The notes under the pieces were generated by a model, which saw nothing but the letters and a program-made list of their open reading frames with translations, did not search any database and was not told the DNA's origin. The translations under genes were made by a program, and so were the position numbers. 45,653 bases of DNA, from the NCBI GenBank assembly GCA_009701525.1, contig WLJZ01000001.1, forward strand, positions 1 through 45,653, given 5' to 3'. This document shows positions 1 to 9,685 of this stretch, piece by piece. Each line of letters starts with the position of its first letter. The stretch's first letter is position 1. The DNA comes from Actinomycetota bacterium. Its GTDB lineage: Bacteria; Actinomycetota; Actinomycetes; Nanopelagicales; Nanopelagicaceae.

Positions 1-2154
1 ACCCAATACGAATGATGGTCGTACTAAGACTGGATAGGTAATTCGATGGGCGATCTCTACTGCCTCTTCGAAGGTATTTGCCATGCCAAATGTAGGAGCA
101 ACTAAAGAACTTACATTTAGAAGTTCACCGAACTGACCTCTATCTTCAGCCATATCGATTGCATCAGGCGAGGTTCCAAGAATCGTAATTCCTGCTTCTT
201 GCAAGCCGCGTGCTAAACCAAGTGGAGTCTGTCCACCCAATTGTGCGATAACTCCGAGAACTGGTCCTGCGGCTTGTTCTGCGCGAATAACTTCCAGAAC
301 ATCCTCAAGAGTAAGTGGTTCGAAATAGAGACGATCGGATGTGTCGTAATCGGTTGAGACAGTTTCTGGATTGCAATTGATCATCACAGTCTCGAACCCA
401 GCTTCTTTCAATGCGAAGGCTGCGTGAACACATGAGTAATCAAACTCAACTCCCTGACCAATACGATTGGGACCACTTCCCAGGATTATTACCGCAGGTT
501 TTGTGCGAGCAATAACTTCACTCTCCAAGTCATAACTCGAATAGTGATATGGCGTGTGAGCTTCAAATTCAGCAGCACATGTGTCAACTGTTTTAAAAAC
601 CGGATGTAATCCAATTCGTGCGCGAGCTGCCATGACATCAGAGCTCTTCTGATTCGTTAAATGCGCAATTTGAAGATCAGAGAAGCCATAATTTTTCGCT
701 TTACGAAGCAGCTCTTCTGATAGTGGGTTTTCACTCAAGATTTCTTGGGCAACCTGGTTAATCTCAACTATTTGAGTGAGAAACCAAGGGTCAACCTTGG
801 TCGCGGCGAATACTTCAGGAATTGTTAATCCAAGAAAAAGACCAAGCTGAATTTGTTGAAGTCGATGTTCTGTTGGGACCGACATCGCAGCAAGTAAATA
901 CTCCTTAGTTACCCCAGAAGTATTCCAATGAAAACTCGTTCCCTTCTTTTCAACCGAGCGCAAGGCTTTCTGCAGTGCCTGCGGAAATGATCTTCCAATT
1001 GCCATCGCTTCGCCAACGCTCTTCATTGTCGTTGTAAGTTTTGTATCTGCCTCAGGAAACTTTTCGAAGGCAAATCTCGGCACTTTAACCACTATGTAAT
1101 CCAGAGTCGGCTCAAAAGAGGCTGGTGTAGATTTCGTAATGTCATTTTGAATTTCGTCTAAGGTGTAACCAATTGCTAATTTTGTTGCTATTTTGGCAAT
1201 TGGGAAACCAGTTGCTTTTGAAGCTAGCGCTGAAGATCTAGAAACACGAGGATTCATTTCGATAACAATAATTCGACCATCTGCTGGGTTAACTGCAAAT
1301 TGGATATTACATCCCCCTGTTGCAACACCGACCTCCCTAATAATATCTATCGAGAGATCGCGAAGTTTCTGATACTCAACATCAGTGAGCGTTAGTGCGG
1401 GCGCTACCGTTATTGAGTCTCCGGTGTGAACACCCATCGGATCAATATTTTCAATGCTGCAAACGATAACCACATTATCTTTGTGGTCGCGCATGACTTC
1501 TAACTCAAATTCCTTCCAACCAATAATTGATTCTTCAAGCAGAACTTCAGTTGTTGGGCTATGGCGCAACCCCGCGCCTGCAATCAATTCCAAATCACTC
1601 TGGTTATGCGCAATGCCTGAACCAAGTCCACCCATCGTAAAAGATGGTCTAACAACTACTGGGTAGTTAAGAATTGCTGCTCCAGCGATGCACTCTTCCA
1701 TCGTGTGACAAATAATTGATTTCGCCGAAGAACCACCGATTTTTTCTACAATCTCCTTGAAAATTTCCCGGTCCTCGCCCCGTTTAATTGCTGGAATATC
1801 GGCGCCGATTAGTTTCACGCCAAGTCGCTCTAGAGATCCACGCTCATATAGTTGCATCGCAGCATTTAGCGCTGTTTGTCCACCCAGCGTTGCAAGAATC
1901 GCCGTTGGTTTCTCCTTGAGAATTATCTGTTCGATAATCTCTGGGGTTATTGGTTCGATATATGTAGCATCTGCAAATTCTGGATCGGTCATAATTGTTG
2001 CTGGATTTGAATTGATCAGAATTACCCGAATACCTTCACTTTGTAGAACACGACAGGCTTGGGTTCCAGAATAATCAAACTCGCAGGCTTGACCAATAAC
2101 GATAGGCCCGCTTCCAATAACTAGAACGCTCTCAATTGAATTATCTCTAGGCAT
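1..2154 (-). CDS. carB: Carbamoyl-phosphate synthase large subunit (partial, C-terminus beyond window)
   Basis: CarB makes carbamoyl phosphate from bicarbonate, ammonia (passed on by CarA) and two ATP, feeding pyrimidine and arginine synthesis. Reading the minus strand from the ATG at 2154 gives 718 codons without a stop to the window edge. The N-terminus contains '[20 protein letters not shown]', and a second copy of the same type, '[19 protein letters not shown]', begins the second half. '[13 protein letters not shown]' and '[18 protein letters not shown]' belong to the first ATP-grasp domain, and the visible end '[12 protein letters not shown]' lies in the second. About 1,100 residues are usual, so the rest of the second ATP-grasp and the allosteric domain are cut off. 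The start overlaps the end of carA by 8 nt, indicating translational coupling. It is the last visible gene of the pyr operon. Confidence 0.97.
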   Translation of the reverse strand, partial: MPRDNSIESVLVIGSGPIVIGQACEFDYSGTQACRVLQSEGIRVILINSNPATIMTDPEFADATYIEPITPEIIEQIILKEKPTAILATLGGQTALNAAMQLYERGSLERLGVKLIGADIPAIKRGEDREIFKEIVEKIGGSSAKSIICHTMEECIAGAAILNYPVVVRPSFTMGGLGSGIAHNQSDLELIAGAGLRHSPTTEVLLEESIIGWKEFELEVMRDHKDNVVIVCSIENIDPMGVHTGDSITVAPALTLTDVEYQKLRDLSIDIIREVGVATGGCNIQFAVNPADGRIIVIEMNPRVSRSSALASKATGFPIAKIATKLAIGYTLDEIQNDITKSTPASFEPTLDYIVVKVPRFAFEKFPEADTKLTTTMKSVGEAMAIGRSFPQALQKALRSVEKKGTSFHWNTSGVTKEYLLAAMSVPTEHRLQQIQLGLFLGLTIPEVFAATKVDPWFLTQIVEINQVAQEILSENPLSEELLRKAKNYGFSDLQIAHLTNQKSSDVMAARARIGLHPVFKTVDTCAAEFEAHTPYHYSSYDLESEVIARTKPAVIILGSGPNRIGQGVEFDYSCVHAAFALKEAGFETVMINCNPETVSTDYDTSDRLYFEPLTLEDVLEVIRAEQAAGPVLGVIAQLGGQTPLGLARGLQEAGITILGTSPDAIDMAEDRGQFGELLNVSSLVAPTFGMANTFEEAVEIAHRITYPVLVRPSFVLG

Positions 2155-3268
2155 TTGCTCCACCCGCATTCGACATAAGTGTCACAAATTGATCAAATAG
2201 ATATCTTGCATCATGCGGTCCAGCTGCAGCTTCTGGATGATATTGAACGCTAAAGGCCGGAGTCTCCAAAAGTTCTAGCCCTTCAACAACACCATCATTG
2301 AGACAGATATGACTTACAAATCCGGCGCCATAAATCGTATTAAAGTTTCCTTCAATTGGCGCAGCTACTGCGAAACCATGATTATGAGCAGTAATTTCTA
2401 CAACACCGCTCCGCAAATTCTTTACAGGTTGATTAATACCACGATGACCAAAAGGTAGTTTGTAAGTCTCGAAGCCCAACGCTCTACCAATAATTTGGTG
2501 ACCAAAACAGATTCCAAAGAGTGGAATTTTCGCAGCCAAAACTTCGCGCACTAAAGCAACCATATCGACCATAGTCGCTGGATCGCCGGGGCCATTCGAT
2601 AGGAATACACCATCCGGTTTCATAGCTGCTATCTCATCGAAGGTGATTTTAGAGGGAACTACATGGACTTCAATTCCACGTTCTGACATTGATCGCGGAG
2701 TTGCCGCCTTTATTCCCATATCAAGTGCAACAACTTTAAATCGCTTCTCACCAATAGCAGGAATTATGTAGGTAGCATTTGTAGAGACATCATCGGCAAG
2801 GAAAGAACCGGCCATTTGAGGCAATTTCCGAACTTTAATAACCATCTCATCGCGGGTTAATTGCGTATTTGAGAATATTCCAACTCGCATTGAGCCTAAG
2901 TCGCGTAAGTGTCTAGTGATTGCTCGAGTATCGACTCCCTTGATGCCAACAACACCATTTGAAATCAAATCATCCTCAAGAGTTCTAGTTGCGCGCCAAT
3001 TGCTAACTACGGGAGAAGGATTTCTAACAACAAAACCACTCACCCAAATTTTGGACGACTCTTCATCGGTGCTATTCATTCCAGTGTTACCGATATGAGG
3101 CGCCGTCATGATGACAACTTGCTTGTGATACGAAGGGTCGGTCAAAGTCTCTTGATATCCAGTCATGCCAGTCTGAAAGACTGCCTCGCCAAAAGTTTCC
3201 CCTTCTAGCGCCCAACTTTCGCCTTCGAAAATACTCCCATCATCTAGAACGAGGTAAGCCTTACTCAA
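2147..3268 (-). CDS. carA: Carbamoyl-phosphate synthase small (glutaminase) subunit
   Basis: CarA hydrolyses glutamine and channels ammonia to CarB. The 373-residue product has the usual length. The N-terminal half (1-170) is the CarA-specific domain ('[17 protein letters not shown]'). The C-terminal half is a class I glutamine amidotransferase: 'FLSNGPGDP' near 222-230, the nucleophile Cys254 in '[11 protein letters not shown]', and His344 and Glu346 in 'VQYHPEA'. The start is a TTG whose first bases overlap the pyrC stop codon (TTGA), preceded by a GGGGGA-type ribosome binding site. It sits between pyrC and carB in the pyrimidine operon and presumably shares the PyrR-controlled leader upstream of pyrR. 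Confidence 0.96.
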   Translation of the reverse strand: MSKAYLVLDDGSIFEGESWALEGETFGEAVFQTGMTGYQETLTDPSYHKQVVIMTAPHIGNTGMNSTDEESSKIWVSGFVVRNPSPVVSNWRATRTLEDDLISNGVVGIKGVDTRAITRHLRDLGSMRVGIFSNTQLTRDEMVIKVRKLPQMAGSFLADDVSTNATYIIPAIGEKRFKVVALDMGIKAATPRSMSERGIEVHVVPSKITFDEIAAMKPDGVFLSNGPGDPATMVDMVALVREVLAAKIPLFGICFGHQIIGRALGFETYKLPFGHRGINQPVKNLRSGVVEITAHNHGFAVAAPIEGNFNTIYGAGFVSHICLNDGVVEGLELLETPAFSVQYHPEAAAGPHDARYLFDQFVTLMSNAGGANA

Positions 3269-4566
3269 TTGCTTCCCCCATTCGATTTTTGAACAATCTG
3301 CGAATCTTTAAGAACAAGTTGGCCATTGAGGAAAGTGTGGCGAACCTGAGTCGGCATTGTCATGCCGGCGAAGGGAGTGTTCTTGCTCTTTGAAGCGAGT
3401 CTATTACGGTCCACAATCCATGTCGCCGCCGTGTCGATGATTGTTAGATTCGCTGGTGAGCCTTTCGCCACATTCTGTCCGTGTTTTGAATATCCAGCTA
3501 TTCGTGCGGGCGCGATAGACATCCGGTCCACCAAATCTTCCCAATTCATCAGATTAGTCTCGATCATCGCTTTAACTACTACCGAGAGCGCTGTTTCTAA
3601 TCCAACCATTCCAAAAGCAGCGCTCTGCCATTCACAGTCTTTATCCTCTGTTGGATGTGGTGCGTGATCTGTACCGACGATATCAATAGTGCCATCAGCT
3701 AGACCTTTGCGTAGGGCTATCACATCGTTCTCGGTACGAAGAGGTGGATTAACTTTGAAAACCGGGTCGTAATTAGCCACAAGCTCATCTGTGAGTAGCA
3801 GGTGATGCGGTGTTACTTCTGCGGTAACGCTAATTCCTCGCGATTTTGCGAACCTAACTAAATCTACTCCGCCTGCTGTAGTTAAGTGACAGATATGAAG
3901 TCGGCTTCCTACGTGCTCGGCTAAGAGAATATCGCGCGCAATGATTGCTTCTTCGGCAACAGCGGGCCAGCCAGTCAATCCTAATTTTGAGGAAACTATT
4001 CCTTCGTTCATTTGCGAACCAACAGTTAGCGCTGGTTCTTGAGCATGTTGAGCGATTATTCCATTGAAAGTTTTTACATATTCCAATGCGCGACGCATCA
4101 ACAATGGATCAGAAACGCATTTACCATCATCGCTAAAGATACGAACTTGTGCCTTCGAATTAGCCATTGCACCAAGCTCTGCCAATTTCTTTCCTTCTAA
4201 TCCTGAGGTAACAGCTCCAATCGGGAACACATCACATAGGCCAGCTTCCTGTCCTAATCTGAAAACCTGTTCTACAACTCCAGCAGTGTCTGCTACCGGA
4301 AAAGTGTTAGCCATTGCAGATATTGCAGTAAAGCCACCTTTTGCTGCCGCTGCACTACCAGTCTCTACAGTTTCGCTATCTTCTCTTCCTGGTTCGCGCA
4401 AATGCGTATGTAGATCAACTAATCCCGGAATAACCAGATTAGAAGCTGCATCGATAATCTCGCCCGAATTTATGCCATTACCAATATTGGCGATAACACC
4501 ATTCGCAATTTCAATATCTACAACCGCACCATCCAACATGCGAGCGTTCTTAATTGTGTATTTCAT
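3265..4566 (-). CDS. pyrC: Dihydroorotase (class I)
   Basis: Dihydroorotase cyclises carbamoyl-aspartate to dihydroorotate, the third step of UMP synthesis. The 433-residue protein is an amidohydrolase. Its metal-binding '[10 protein letters not shown]' carries His53 and His55, followed by 'FSDDG' near 144-148, 'QHAQE' (His174), 'HICHLTTA' (His227) and 'GTDHAPH' with the catalytic-type Asp300. The length and the FSDDG motif fit class I rather than the shorter E. coli type. The ATG at 4566 directly follows the pyrB stop codon with no spacer, and its own stop overlaps the carA TTG. The pyrB-pyrC-carA-carB order is the normal actinobacterial arrangement. Confidence 0.96.
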   Translation of the reverse strand: MKYTIKNARMLDGAVVDIEIANGVIANIGNGINSGEIIDAASNLVIPGLVDLHTHLREPGREDSETVETGSAAAAKGGFTAISAMANTFPVADTAGVVEQVFRLGQEAGLCDVFPIGAVTSGLEGKKLAELGAMANSKAQVRIFSDDGKCVSDPLLMRRALEYVKTFNGIIAQHAQEPALTVGSQMNEGIVSSKLGLTGWPAVAEEAIIARDILLAEHVGSRLHICHLTTAGGVDLVRFAKSRGISVTAEVTPHHLLLTDELVANYDPVFKVNPPLRTENDVIALRKGLADGTIDIVGTDHAPHPTEDKDCEWQSAAFGMVGLETALSVVVKAMIETNLMNWEDLVDRMSIAPARIAGYSKHGQNVAKGSPANLTIIDTAATWIVDRNRLASKSKNTPFAGMTMPTQVRHTFLNGQLVLKDSQIVQKSNGGSN

Positions 4567-5519
4567 CTAAGCACTGACCTCTCCGGTTAGCGCTGCGCCA
4601 CCAAGTAATTGATAAAGAACCGCCATGCGAATTAGAACTCCGTTAGCCACCTGAGCTAGCACGACCGACTTATGTGAATCAGCGCTTTCCGCCGAAATTT
4701 CTAGCCCTCGGTTCATTGGTCCTGGGTGCATAACAATCGTTGAACTATTTAGAGAATTTAACCGTGCTAGATCTAATCCGTAGCCTCTGGAATATTCGCG
4801 CTCGGATGGAAAAAATGATGCCGCCATTCGCTCGGATTGAACTCGCAACATCATTACAACATCTACATTCTTAATTGCTTGATCCAAGTCGTAACTAACT
4901 TCGACTGGCCAATTAGAAATACCAACGGGAATCAGAGTTGGTGGTGCCACCAAAGTGACCTTCGCTCCCAATTTGGTTAGCAACAAGACGTTACTTCTTG
5001 CAACTCGCGAATGGAGAATGTCACCAACTATTGCAACTTTTAGACCATTGAAATTCTCTGTTAAATCTGGAAATTTACTTCGAATTGTGTACGCATCGAG
5101 CAGGGCCTGTGTTGGGTGTTCATGCGTGCCATCACCAGCATTTATTACGCATGCACTGATCCATCCAGAATCTGCAAGTCTTTGTGCTGCCCCAGATGCA
5201 CCATGTCGAATTACTACAGCATCTGCGCCCATTGCTTGCAGGGTTTGCGCAGTATCTTTAAGCGATTCTCCCTTGCTAACACTGCTGCCCTTTGCTGAGA
5301 AATTTATAACGTCAGCAGATAATCTTTTAGCAGCCGATTCGAAAGAAATTCTGGTGCGTGTTGAATCCTCAAAGAATAGATTCACAACAGTGCGTCCCCG
5401 AAGTGTAGGGAGTTTCTTCATTGGTCCATCAGATATTTTTGATAGTTCGCTAGCAGTATTTAAAATTTGAATCGCTTCGCTTGCCGAAAGGTCATTGATG
5501 GAAAGTAAATGCTTATCCA

Positions 5520-5520
<1 letters not shown>
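4567..5520 (-). CDS. pyrB: Aspartate carbamoyltransferase catalytic subunit
   Basis: ATCase condenses carbamoyl phosphate with aspartate. Signature segments are visible: '[19 protein letters not shown]' (STRTR phosphate loop, about residues 50-68), '[12 protein letters not shown]' and '[11 protein letters not shown]'. The 317-residue length fits the family. Two adjacent in-frame starts exist, GTG at 5523 and ATG at 5520. I chose the ATG, which overlaps the pyrR stop as TGATG. No regulatory-subunit gene (pyrI) is next to it, so regulation is probably through PyrR rather than a regulatory chain. It is followed without a gap by pyrC. Confidence 0.95.
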
Positions 5521-6047
<527 letters not shown>

Positions 6048-6053
6048 TTACTT

Positions 6054-6090
6054 CTCCTTCGCCGCCTCTCTGGACGGATCGTTAAAGGAC
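6054..6090 (-). promoter_or_regulatory. PyrR-binding RNA hairpin in the pyr leader, overlapping the pyrR ribosome binding site
   Basis: On the minus strand the leader holds 'CCGTCCAGAGAGGCGG' flanked by TCCTT and AAGGA. It folds as CCG-U-CC / GG-CGG with the hexaloop-like CAGAGA, closed further out by UCCUU/AAGGA. The 'UCCAGAGAGGC' core is the conserved PyrR-recognition sequence known from Bacillus and actinobacterial pyr leaders. The outer 3' arm contains the AAGGAG ribosome binding site 7-8 nt before the pyrR ATG. The simplest reading is therefore that PyrR binding stabilises a hairpin that hides the site. I see no intrinsic terminator between this element and the start codon. Confidence 0.82.
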
Positions 6091-6113
6091 TTTCTTGCCT
6101 CTCGGGCGGGGAA

Positions 6114-6142
6114 AAGATACCACCTGTGGATAGCCAAATCCA
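6114..6142 (-). promoter_or_regulatory. Candidate pyr operon promoter
   Basis: On the minus strand 'TGGTATCTT' gives an extended -10 (TGN plus TATCTT at 6119-6114). With a 17-bp spacer there is a weak -35 TGGATT at 6142-6137. Transcription would begin near 6107, giving a leader of about 60 nt that contains the PyrR-type hairpin. Box matches are moderate and no start-site data are available. Confidence 0.4.
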
Positions 6143-6160
6143 TTTGCGACTCTCCCTGCC

Positions 6161-6166
6161 TATTCT
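6161..6166 (+). promoter_or_regulatory. -10 box of a probable leaderless bldD promoter
   Basis: TATTCT (actinobacterial TANNNT) is followed by 6 nt and then the ATG at 6173. No Shine-Dalgarno sequence precedes the ATG. This spacing places the transcription start on the A of the start codon, the arrangement of leaderless mRNAs that are common in actinobacteria. The -35 region has no good match. Confidence 0.55.
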
Positions 6167-6172
6167 CACACC

Positions 6173-6655
6173 ATGATAAATATCCCAGAACGTTCAATAG
6201 AAGAGATTGCAGCATCAATAAAGGCGGTTAGAAAGGCAAAAGGTTTTACCCTCATGGATGTGGAAGTGAACTCTGGCGGAGTTTGGAAGGCGGTTGTGAT
6301 TGGTTCTTACGAGCGATGTGATCGGGCCCTCTCGGTCAAGAAGGCCGTTTCATTAGCTAATTTTTATCAAGTCCCACTCGAAGAGCTTCTTGGGATTCCC
6401 AGAAATACCGCCTCCAGCCATAGAGGAAAAATAACGTTGGATTTAAGGGCAACCACAAATGAGAATCCATATCTACCTGAATTAATTGCAATCAGAAATT
6501 TTGCTACCTTGCTTTGCGCCAAGCGACACGATTGGAATGGCGAAGTTCTCTCTATTCGAAACGCAGATCTAACAACGATTGGACTGCTAATAAATCGGGA
6601 TGAAACTAACGCCTACGAGTTCCTGGCCTCTAATCGATTGCTCTTAAACAAGTAA
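6173..6655 (+). CDS. bldD: BldD-family transcriptional regulator with a c-di-GMP-type C-terminal domain
   Basis: BldD is a DNA-binding regulator that represses developmental genes in Streptomyces when dimerised by c-di-GMP. The 160-residue product has an N-terminal XRE-type helix-turn-helix (about 10-75) containing 'GVWKAVVIGSYERCDRALSV', closely like Streptomyces BldD. Its C-terminal domain holds 'RHD' (118-120) and 'RNAD' (129-132), the same spacing as the RGD...RQDD ligand signature. Arg118, Asp120, Arg129 and Asp132 are retained, while two positions differ (Gly to His, Asp to Ala). The position between pyrR and nusB matches what I recall for Streptomyces bldD. It is a lone plus-strand gene, divergent from pyrR and convergent with nusB, leaving 1 bp between stop codons. 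Confidence 0.9.
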   Translation: MINIPERSIEEIAASIKAVRKAKGFTLMDVEVNSGGVWKAVVIGSYERCDRALSVKKAVSLANFYQVPLEELLGIPRNTASSHRGKITLDLRATTNENPYLPELIAIRNFATLLCAKRHDWNGEVLSIRNADLTTIGLLINRDETNAYEFLASNRLLLNK

Positions 6656-6656
6656 G

Positions 6657-7064
6657 CTACAGCGCAAAAGATGGCTTTAGAACAATAATCCGCCCAAGAA
6701 CTCCGTTGATATATTTCGCAGAATCATCGGTAGAAAGTTCGGTAGCAATTTCTACTGCCTGTGAAACCGCGATTTGATCATCGAGGTTCTCTAGCCAAAG
6801 TATTTCAAAGAGCGCGATTCGCAGAATATTTCTATCTATCGCCGGCATCCGATCCATATCCCAACCCTGGGCATATGTAGTTATCAACTCGTCGATCTTT
6901 AAATTATGTTCGCTAACTCCCTGAAGCAATTTAGTTACATATTCACCTTGGGATAACTCATCAGCCGGTCGGGCGGCAAGTAAATCTAATGCGCTAACAC
7001 CTTTAATATCAGCTTCATAGAGAAAATCTAGAGCACGCTTGCGCGCCTTTCGGCGAGCACTCAC
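6657..7064 (-). CDS. nusB: Transcription antitermination factor NusB
   Basis: NusB acts with NusE (S10) on boxA RNA in rRNA transcription antitermination. The 135-residue, mostly helical protein begins with 'ARRKARKRALDFLYEADIKG' and contains 'IDRNILRIALFEILWLENLD' and 'AVSQAVEIATELSTDDSAKYINGVLG', the conserved NusB segments. The GTG start at 7064 shares one base with the efp stop codon (TAGTG), so the pair is translationally coupled. efp-nusB is a conserved actinobacterial gene pair. The 3' end abuts the convergent bldD gene. Confidence 0.94.
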   Translation of the reverse strand: MSARRKARKRALDFLYEADIKGVSALDLLAARPADELSQGEYVTKLLQGVSEHNLKIDELITTYAQGWDMDRMPAIDRNILRIALFEILWLENLDDQIAVSQAVEIATELSTDDSAKYINGVLGRIIVLKPSFAL

Positions 7065-7624
7065 TAGTTAGCTCGACCTAGATATGCACCAGTACGAGTA
7101 TCAACTAAAACTTTCTCATCTTGCTTAATAAATAACGGAACTTGAACTGTAATTCCAGTCTCCAAAGTAGCCGGTTTAGTTCCGCCAGAAGAGCGATCGC
7201 CTTGCAAGCCAGGTTCAGTGTAAGTGATTGTTAGCTCTACAGATGCTGGGAGATCGATATAGAGTGGATTGCCTTCATGAATGGCAACGTTAGCTTCGCA
7301 ATTTTCTAACATGTAATCAGCACTATCCCCCACGACAGCCGCACTGATATTCATTTGGTCAAATGTTTTTTGATCCATAAATACGAAATCATCACCATCG
7401 CGGTAAAGAAATGTCATATCGCGCTTTTCAAGAATAGCAACATCAACCTTCACTCCGGCGTTTAGAGTGCGATCGATAACTTTTCCAGTTGTAACTGATT
7501 TCAACTTGGTTCTAACGAAAGCTGGGCCTTTGCCTGGCTTAACATGTTGGAATTCAACTACATTCCAGAGTTGACCTTCAATATCGAGAGTCATTCCATT
7601 CTTTAAGTCGTTAGTTGTTGCCAT
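7064..7624 (-). CDS. efp: Elongation factor P
   Basis: EF-P relieves ribosome stalling at polyproline stretches. The 186-residue protein shows all three OB/KOW-like domains. The loop that reaches the peptidyl-transferase centre is 'KPGKGPA' with Lys32. The palindromic PGKGP loop marks the EF-P subfamily reported in actinobacteria to work without lysine modification. No modification gene (epmA/epmB, earP, ymfI) is nearby, which agrees. The ATG at 7624 has only a weak ribosome binding site. A gap of 83 bp separates it from aroQ and may hold its own promoter, though I found no convincing boxes. Confidence 0.96.
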   Translation of the reverse strand: MATTNDLKNGMTLDIEGQLWNVVEFQHVKPGKGPAFVRTKLKSVTTGKVIDRTLNAGVKVDVAILEKRDMTFLYRDGDDFVFMDQKTFDQMNISAAVVGDSADYMLENCEANVAIHEGNPLYIDLPASVELTITYTEPGLQGDRSSGGTKPATLETGITVQVPLFIKQDEKVLVDTRTGAYLGRAN

Positions 7625-7707
7625 AATCCAAGTTCCATTTCGAGAAAAAGCTAAGCTGCGATTTGCGCCTGCCGTAAGCCGCCAAGAATACCCTAGAAAA
7701 AACCGAG

Positions 7708-8148
7708 TTACTTAACGCCTTTGAGCATTCCTGTTATCGCTATTAGCGCTAGGCGATATGAATCAGGACCGAATCCTGCGATAGTTCCGTTCGCAACTCC
7801 TGAAATGACGGATGTATGTCGAAATTCTTCTCGAGACATTGGGTTAGATAAATGAACCTCAATTAATGGGCTTGAAACCATATCTGCGGCATCCCGTATT
7901 GCATATGAATAATGAGTGAAAGCTGCTGGATTGATAATCACTGGAATTTTTTGATCTGCTGCCTCATGTAACCAAGAAATCATCTCTACTTCACTATCAC
8001 TCTGGCGCACATCGCAAGTAAGGCCGAGTTCCTCGCCACTCTTAATTATGAATTTCACAAGCCCAGCAAAATCAATATCACCATAAATATTGGAATCCCG
8101 AAGATCTAAGCGACCTAAATTGGGACCATTCAATACCAGAATTTTCAT
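7708..8148 (-). CDS. aroQ: Type II 3-dehydroquinate dehydratase
   Basis: AroQ dehydrates 3-dehydroquinate to 3-dehydroshikimate. The 146-residue length and the motifs '[20 protein letters not shown]' (Arg17 and Tyr22 in the active-site lid), '[15 protein letters not shown]' (about 73-87) and '[14 protein letters not shown]' (His99) identify the small dodecameric type II enzyme rather than type I AroD. The first motif deviates a little from the common GPNLNLLG form. The ATG overlaps the aroB stop by 4 nt (ATGA). It is the last gene of the aroC-aroK-aroB-aroQ run. Confidence 0.94.
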   Translation of the reverse strand: MKILVLNGPNLGRLDLRDSNIYGDIDFAGLVKFIIKSGEELGLTCDVRQSDSEVEMISWLHEAADQKIPVIINPAAFTHYSYAIRDAADMVSSPLIEVHLSNPMSREEFRHTSVISGVANGTIAGFGPDSYRLALIAITGMLKGVK

Positions 8149-9176
8149 GAGGAAATTCTCTCATAAGCCAGCTTCAGTTGGTCGGAGGTTACTGATTCCA
8201 TCCAAATAACTTTGCCTATCTCGCCAAGTCCAATAAATCTTACTCTCTTGCCTCTGCTCTTCTTATCCCCCGCCATTAGGTCGATAAGTTTTTGAAATTC
8301 CCCAGCACGATAAGAAATAGGTAGATTGAACTTAGTTAATAATTCTCGGTGTTTAGCTACTTCTTCGCCCGCCAGATTTCCCGTGACATTGCTTAATTCA
8401 GCTGCGAAGACTAACCCGATTGCCACAGCTTCCCCATGTCGTAACTCATAATTCTCATTCGCTTCAATTGCATGTCCCAAAGTATGTCCGTAATTTAAAA
8501 TCTCCCGAAGTTTGCTCTCCTTAAAATCAGAGCTAACTACATCAGCTTTAACTTTAATGCTTCGCCAAATCAACTCCTGTAAATTGGCTTTAGCTTCTAG
8601 TGCGAGTTCAAGTATTTTAGGATCGACGATAAATCCCGCCTTCAATACTTCGGCCATACCTGCATTGAAATCACGATCGCTAAGAGTTTCTAAGAAAGTG
8701 AAATCAACAATCACTGAATTAGGTGAGTGAAAGGCGCCAATAAGATTCTTTCCGTGCTCACTATTGATTCCAGTTTTACCACCGATGGCCGCATCGACCA
8801 TGCCGGCAAGGGAGGTTGGAATTGCATGCCAATTGATTCCGCGAAGCCAAGTCGCTGCTGCAAATCCCGCAAGATCTGTAGTTGAGCCACCACCGAGCCC
8901 TACTATGCAATCACTTCGGGTTAGGCCGTAATTTCCGCACTCTTGCCACACTGTTTGCAAATAATCTTGGGTCTTAGCAGCTTCGCCCTCAGGTGTCTGC
9001 AAAAACCGAATTTTAGATAACTCAATTTTTGAAATTCCAAAGAGTTGATAGAGTGATTTAGGAATCAGCACCAAAGTCTTGTCGAAGCTCTCCGAAATCT
9101 TTTCGAGCTCACGAACCCAACTTCGATCGAAGATAACATCGTAATCTCTTTCGGCTGTTATAGAAATCGGTTTCAT
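8145..9176 (-). CDS. aroB: 3-dehydroquinate synthase
   Basis: AroB converts DAHP to 3-dehydroquinate using NAD+ and a divalent metal. The 343-residue protein has the NAD-binding 'GLGGGSTTDLAGFAAATWLRG', the phosphate-site segment 'PTSLAGMVDAAIGGKTGINS', a metal-ligand glutamate in 'AEVLKAG' and the histidines of 'LNYGHTLGHAIE'. The length is normal. Both ends overlap neighbours by 4 nt (ATGA with aroK and with aroQ), so the four shikimate genes are probably one translationally coupled unit. Confidence 0.96.
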   Translation of the reverse strand: MKPISITAERDYDVIFDRSWVRELEKISESFDKTLVLIPKSLYQLFGISKIELSKIRFLQTPEGEAAKTQDYLQTVWQECGNYGLTRSDCIVGLGGGSTTDLAGFAAATWLRGINWHAIPTSLAGMVDAAIGGKTGINSEHGKNLIGAFHSPNSVIVDFTFLETLSDRDFNAGMAEVLKAGFIVDPKILELALEAKANLQELIWRSIKVKADVVSSDFKESKLREILNYGHTLGHAIEANENYELRHGEAVAIGLVFAAELSNVTGNLAGEEVAKHRELLTKFNLPISYRAGEFQKLIDLMAGDKKSRGKRVRFIGLGEIGKVIWMESVTSDQLKLAYERISS

Positions 9177-9685
9177 TTGATTGATCCAATCGAGGTAGCA
9201 ATTTCTTGGGCTACTTCAGCCGGTTTGCGATTATCAGTAGCAATTTTAAATGTTGCAAGTCCCTCATAGATTGGTCGACGTACCTCCATTAAGGCCATCC
9301 ATTGTTGCCTAGGATTTATCGCCAGCAAAGGTCTCTCTTTGTTGAAGCCAACTCTCGGTGCAGCTTGTGAGATCGAAACTTCCAAGTATGCAACTGGTAT
9401 TGAACTCTTGCTTAAATAATCTGCTACCTCTGCATCAAGTACTGAACCACCGCCAAGCGCTATAACTCCACTTGCCGTTGCTAGTGCGTTTAGAACTACC
9501 TCTTTCTCTAGGATGCGAAATGCTGGTTCGCCATCCTGCGTGAAAATCTCAGCAATCTTCTTTCCAGATTTTCGTTCAATCTCTAAATCGGTATCTAACA
9601 CTTCACAATCTAATAACTTTGATAGCGCTCTTGCGACCGAAGATTTTCCCGCTCCTGGCGGGCCAATAAGAACCGCCTTTGGCAT
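9173..9685 (-). CDS. aroK: Shikimate kinase
   Basis: AroK phosphorylates shikimate at the 3-hydroxyl. The 170-residue P-loop kinase has the Walker A motif 'GPPGAGKS' at 8-15, 'DTDLEIERKSG' from about 31 (shikimate- and Mg-binding aspartates), 'GEPAFRILEKEVV', and the Walker B-like 'VIALGGGSVLD'. The arginine in 'NKERPLL' sits in the lid region. The ATG at 9685 shares a base with the aroC stop (TGATG). Confidence 0.95.
   Translation of the reverse strand: MPKAVLIGPPGAGKSSVARALSKLLDCEVLDTDLEIERKSGKKIAEIFTQDGEPAFRILEKEVVLNALATASGVIALGGGSVLDAEVADYLSKSSIPVAYLEVSISQAAPRVGFNKERPLLAINPRQQWMALMEVRRPIYEGLATFKIATDNRKPAEVAQEIATSIGSIK

Noticed and set aside
4064-4570. Plus-strand frame of 168 residues
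   Set aside because: Antisense shadow of pyrC, which has complete dihydroorotase motifs on the minus strand. Similar shadows over pyrB, carA, alaS and pabBC were dropped for the same reason.
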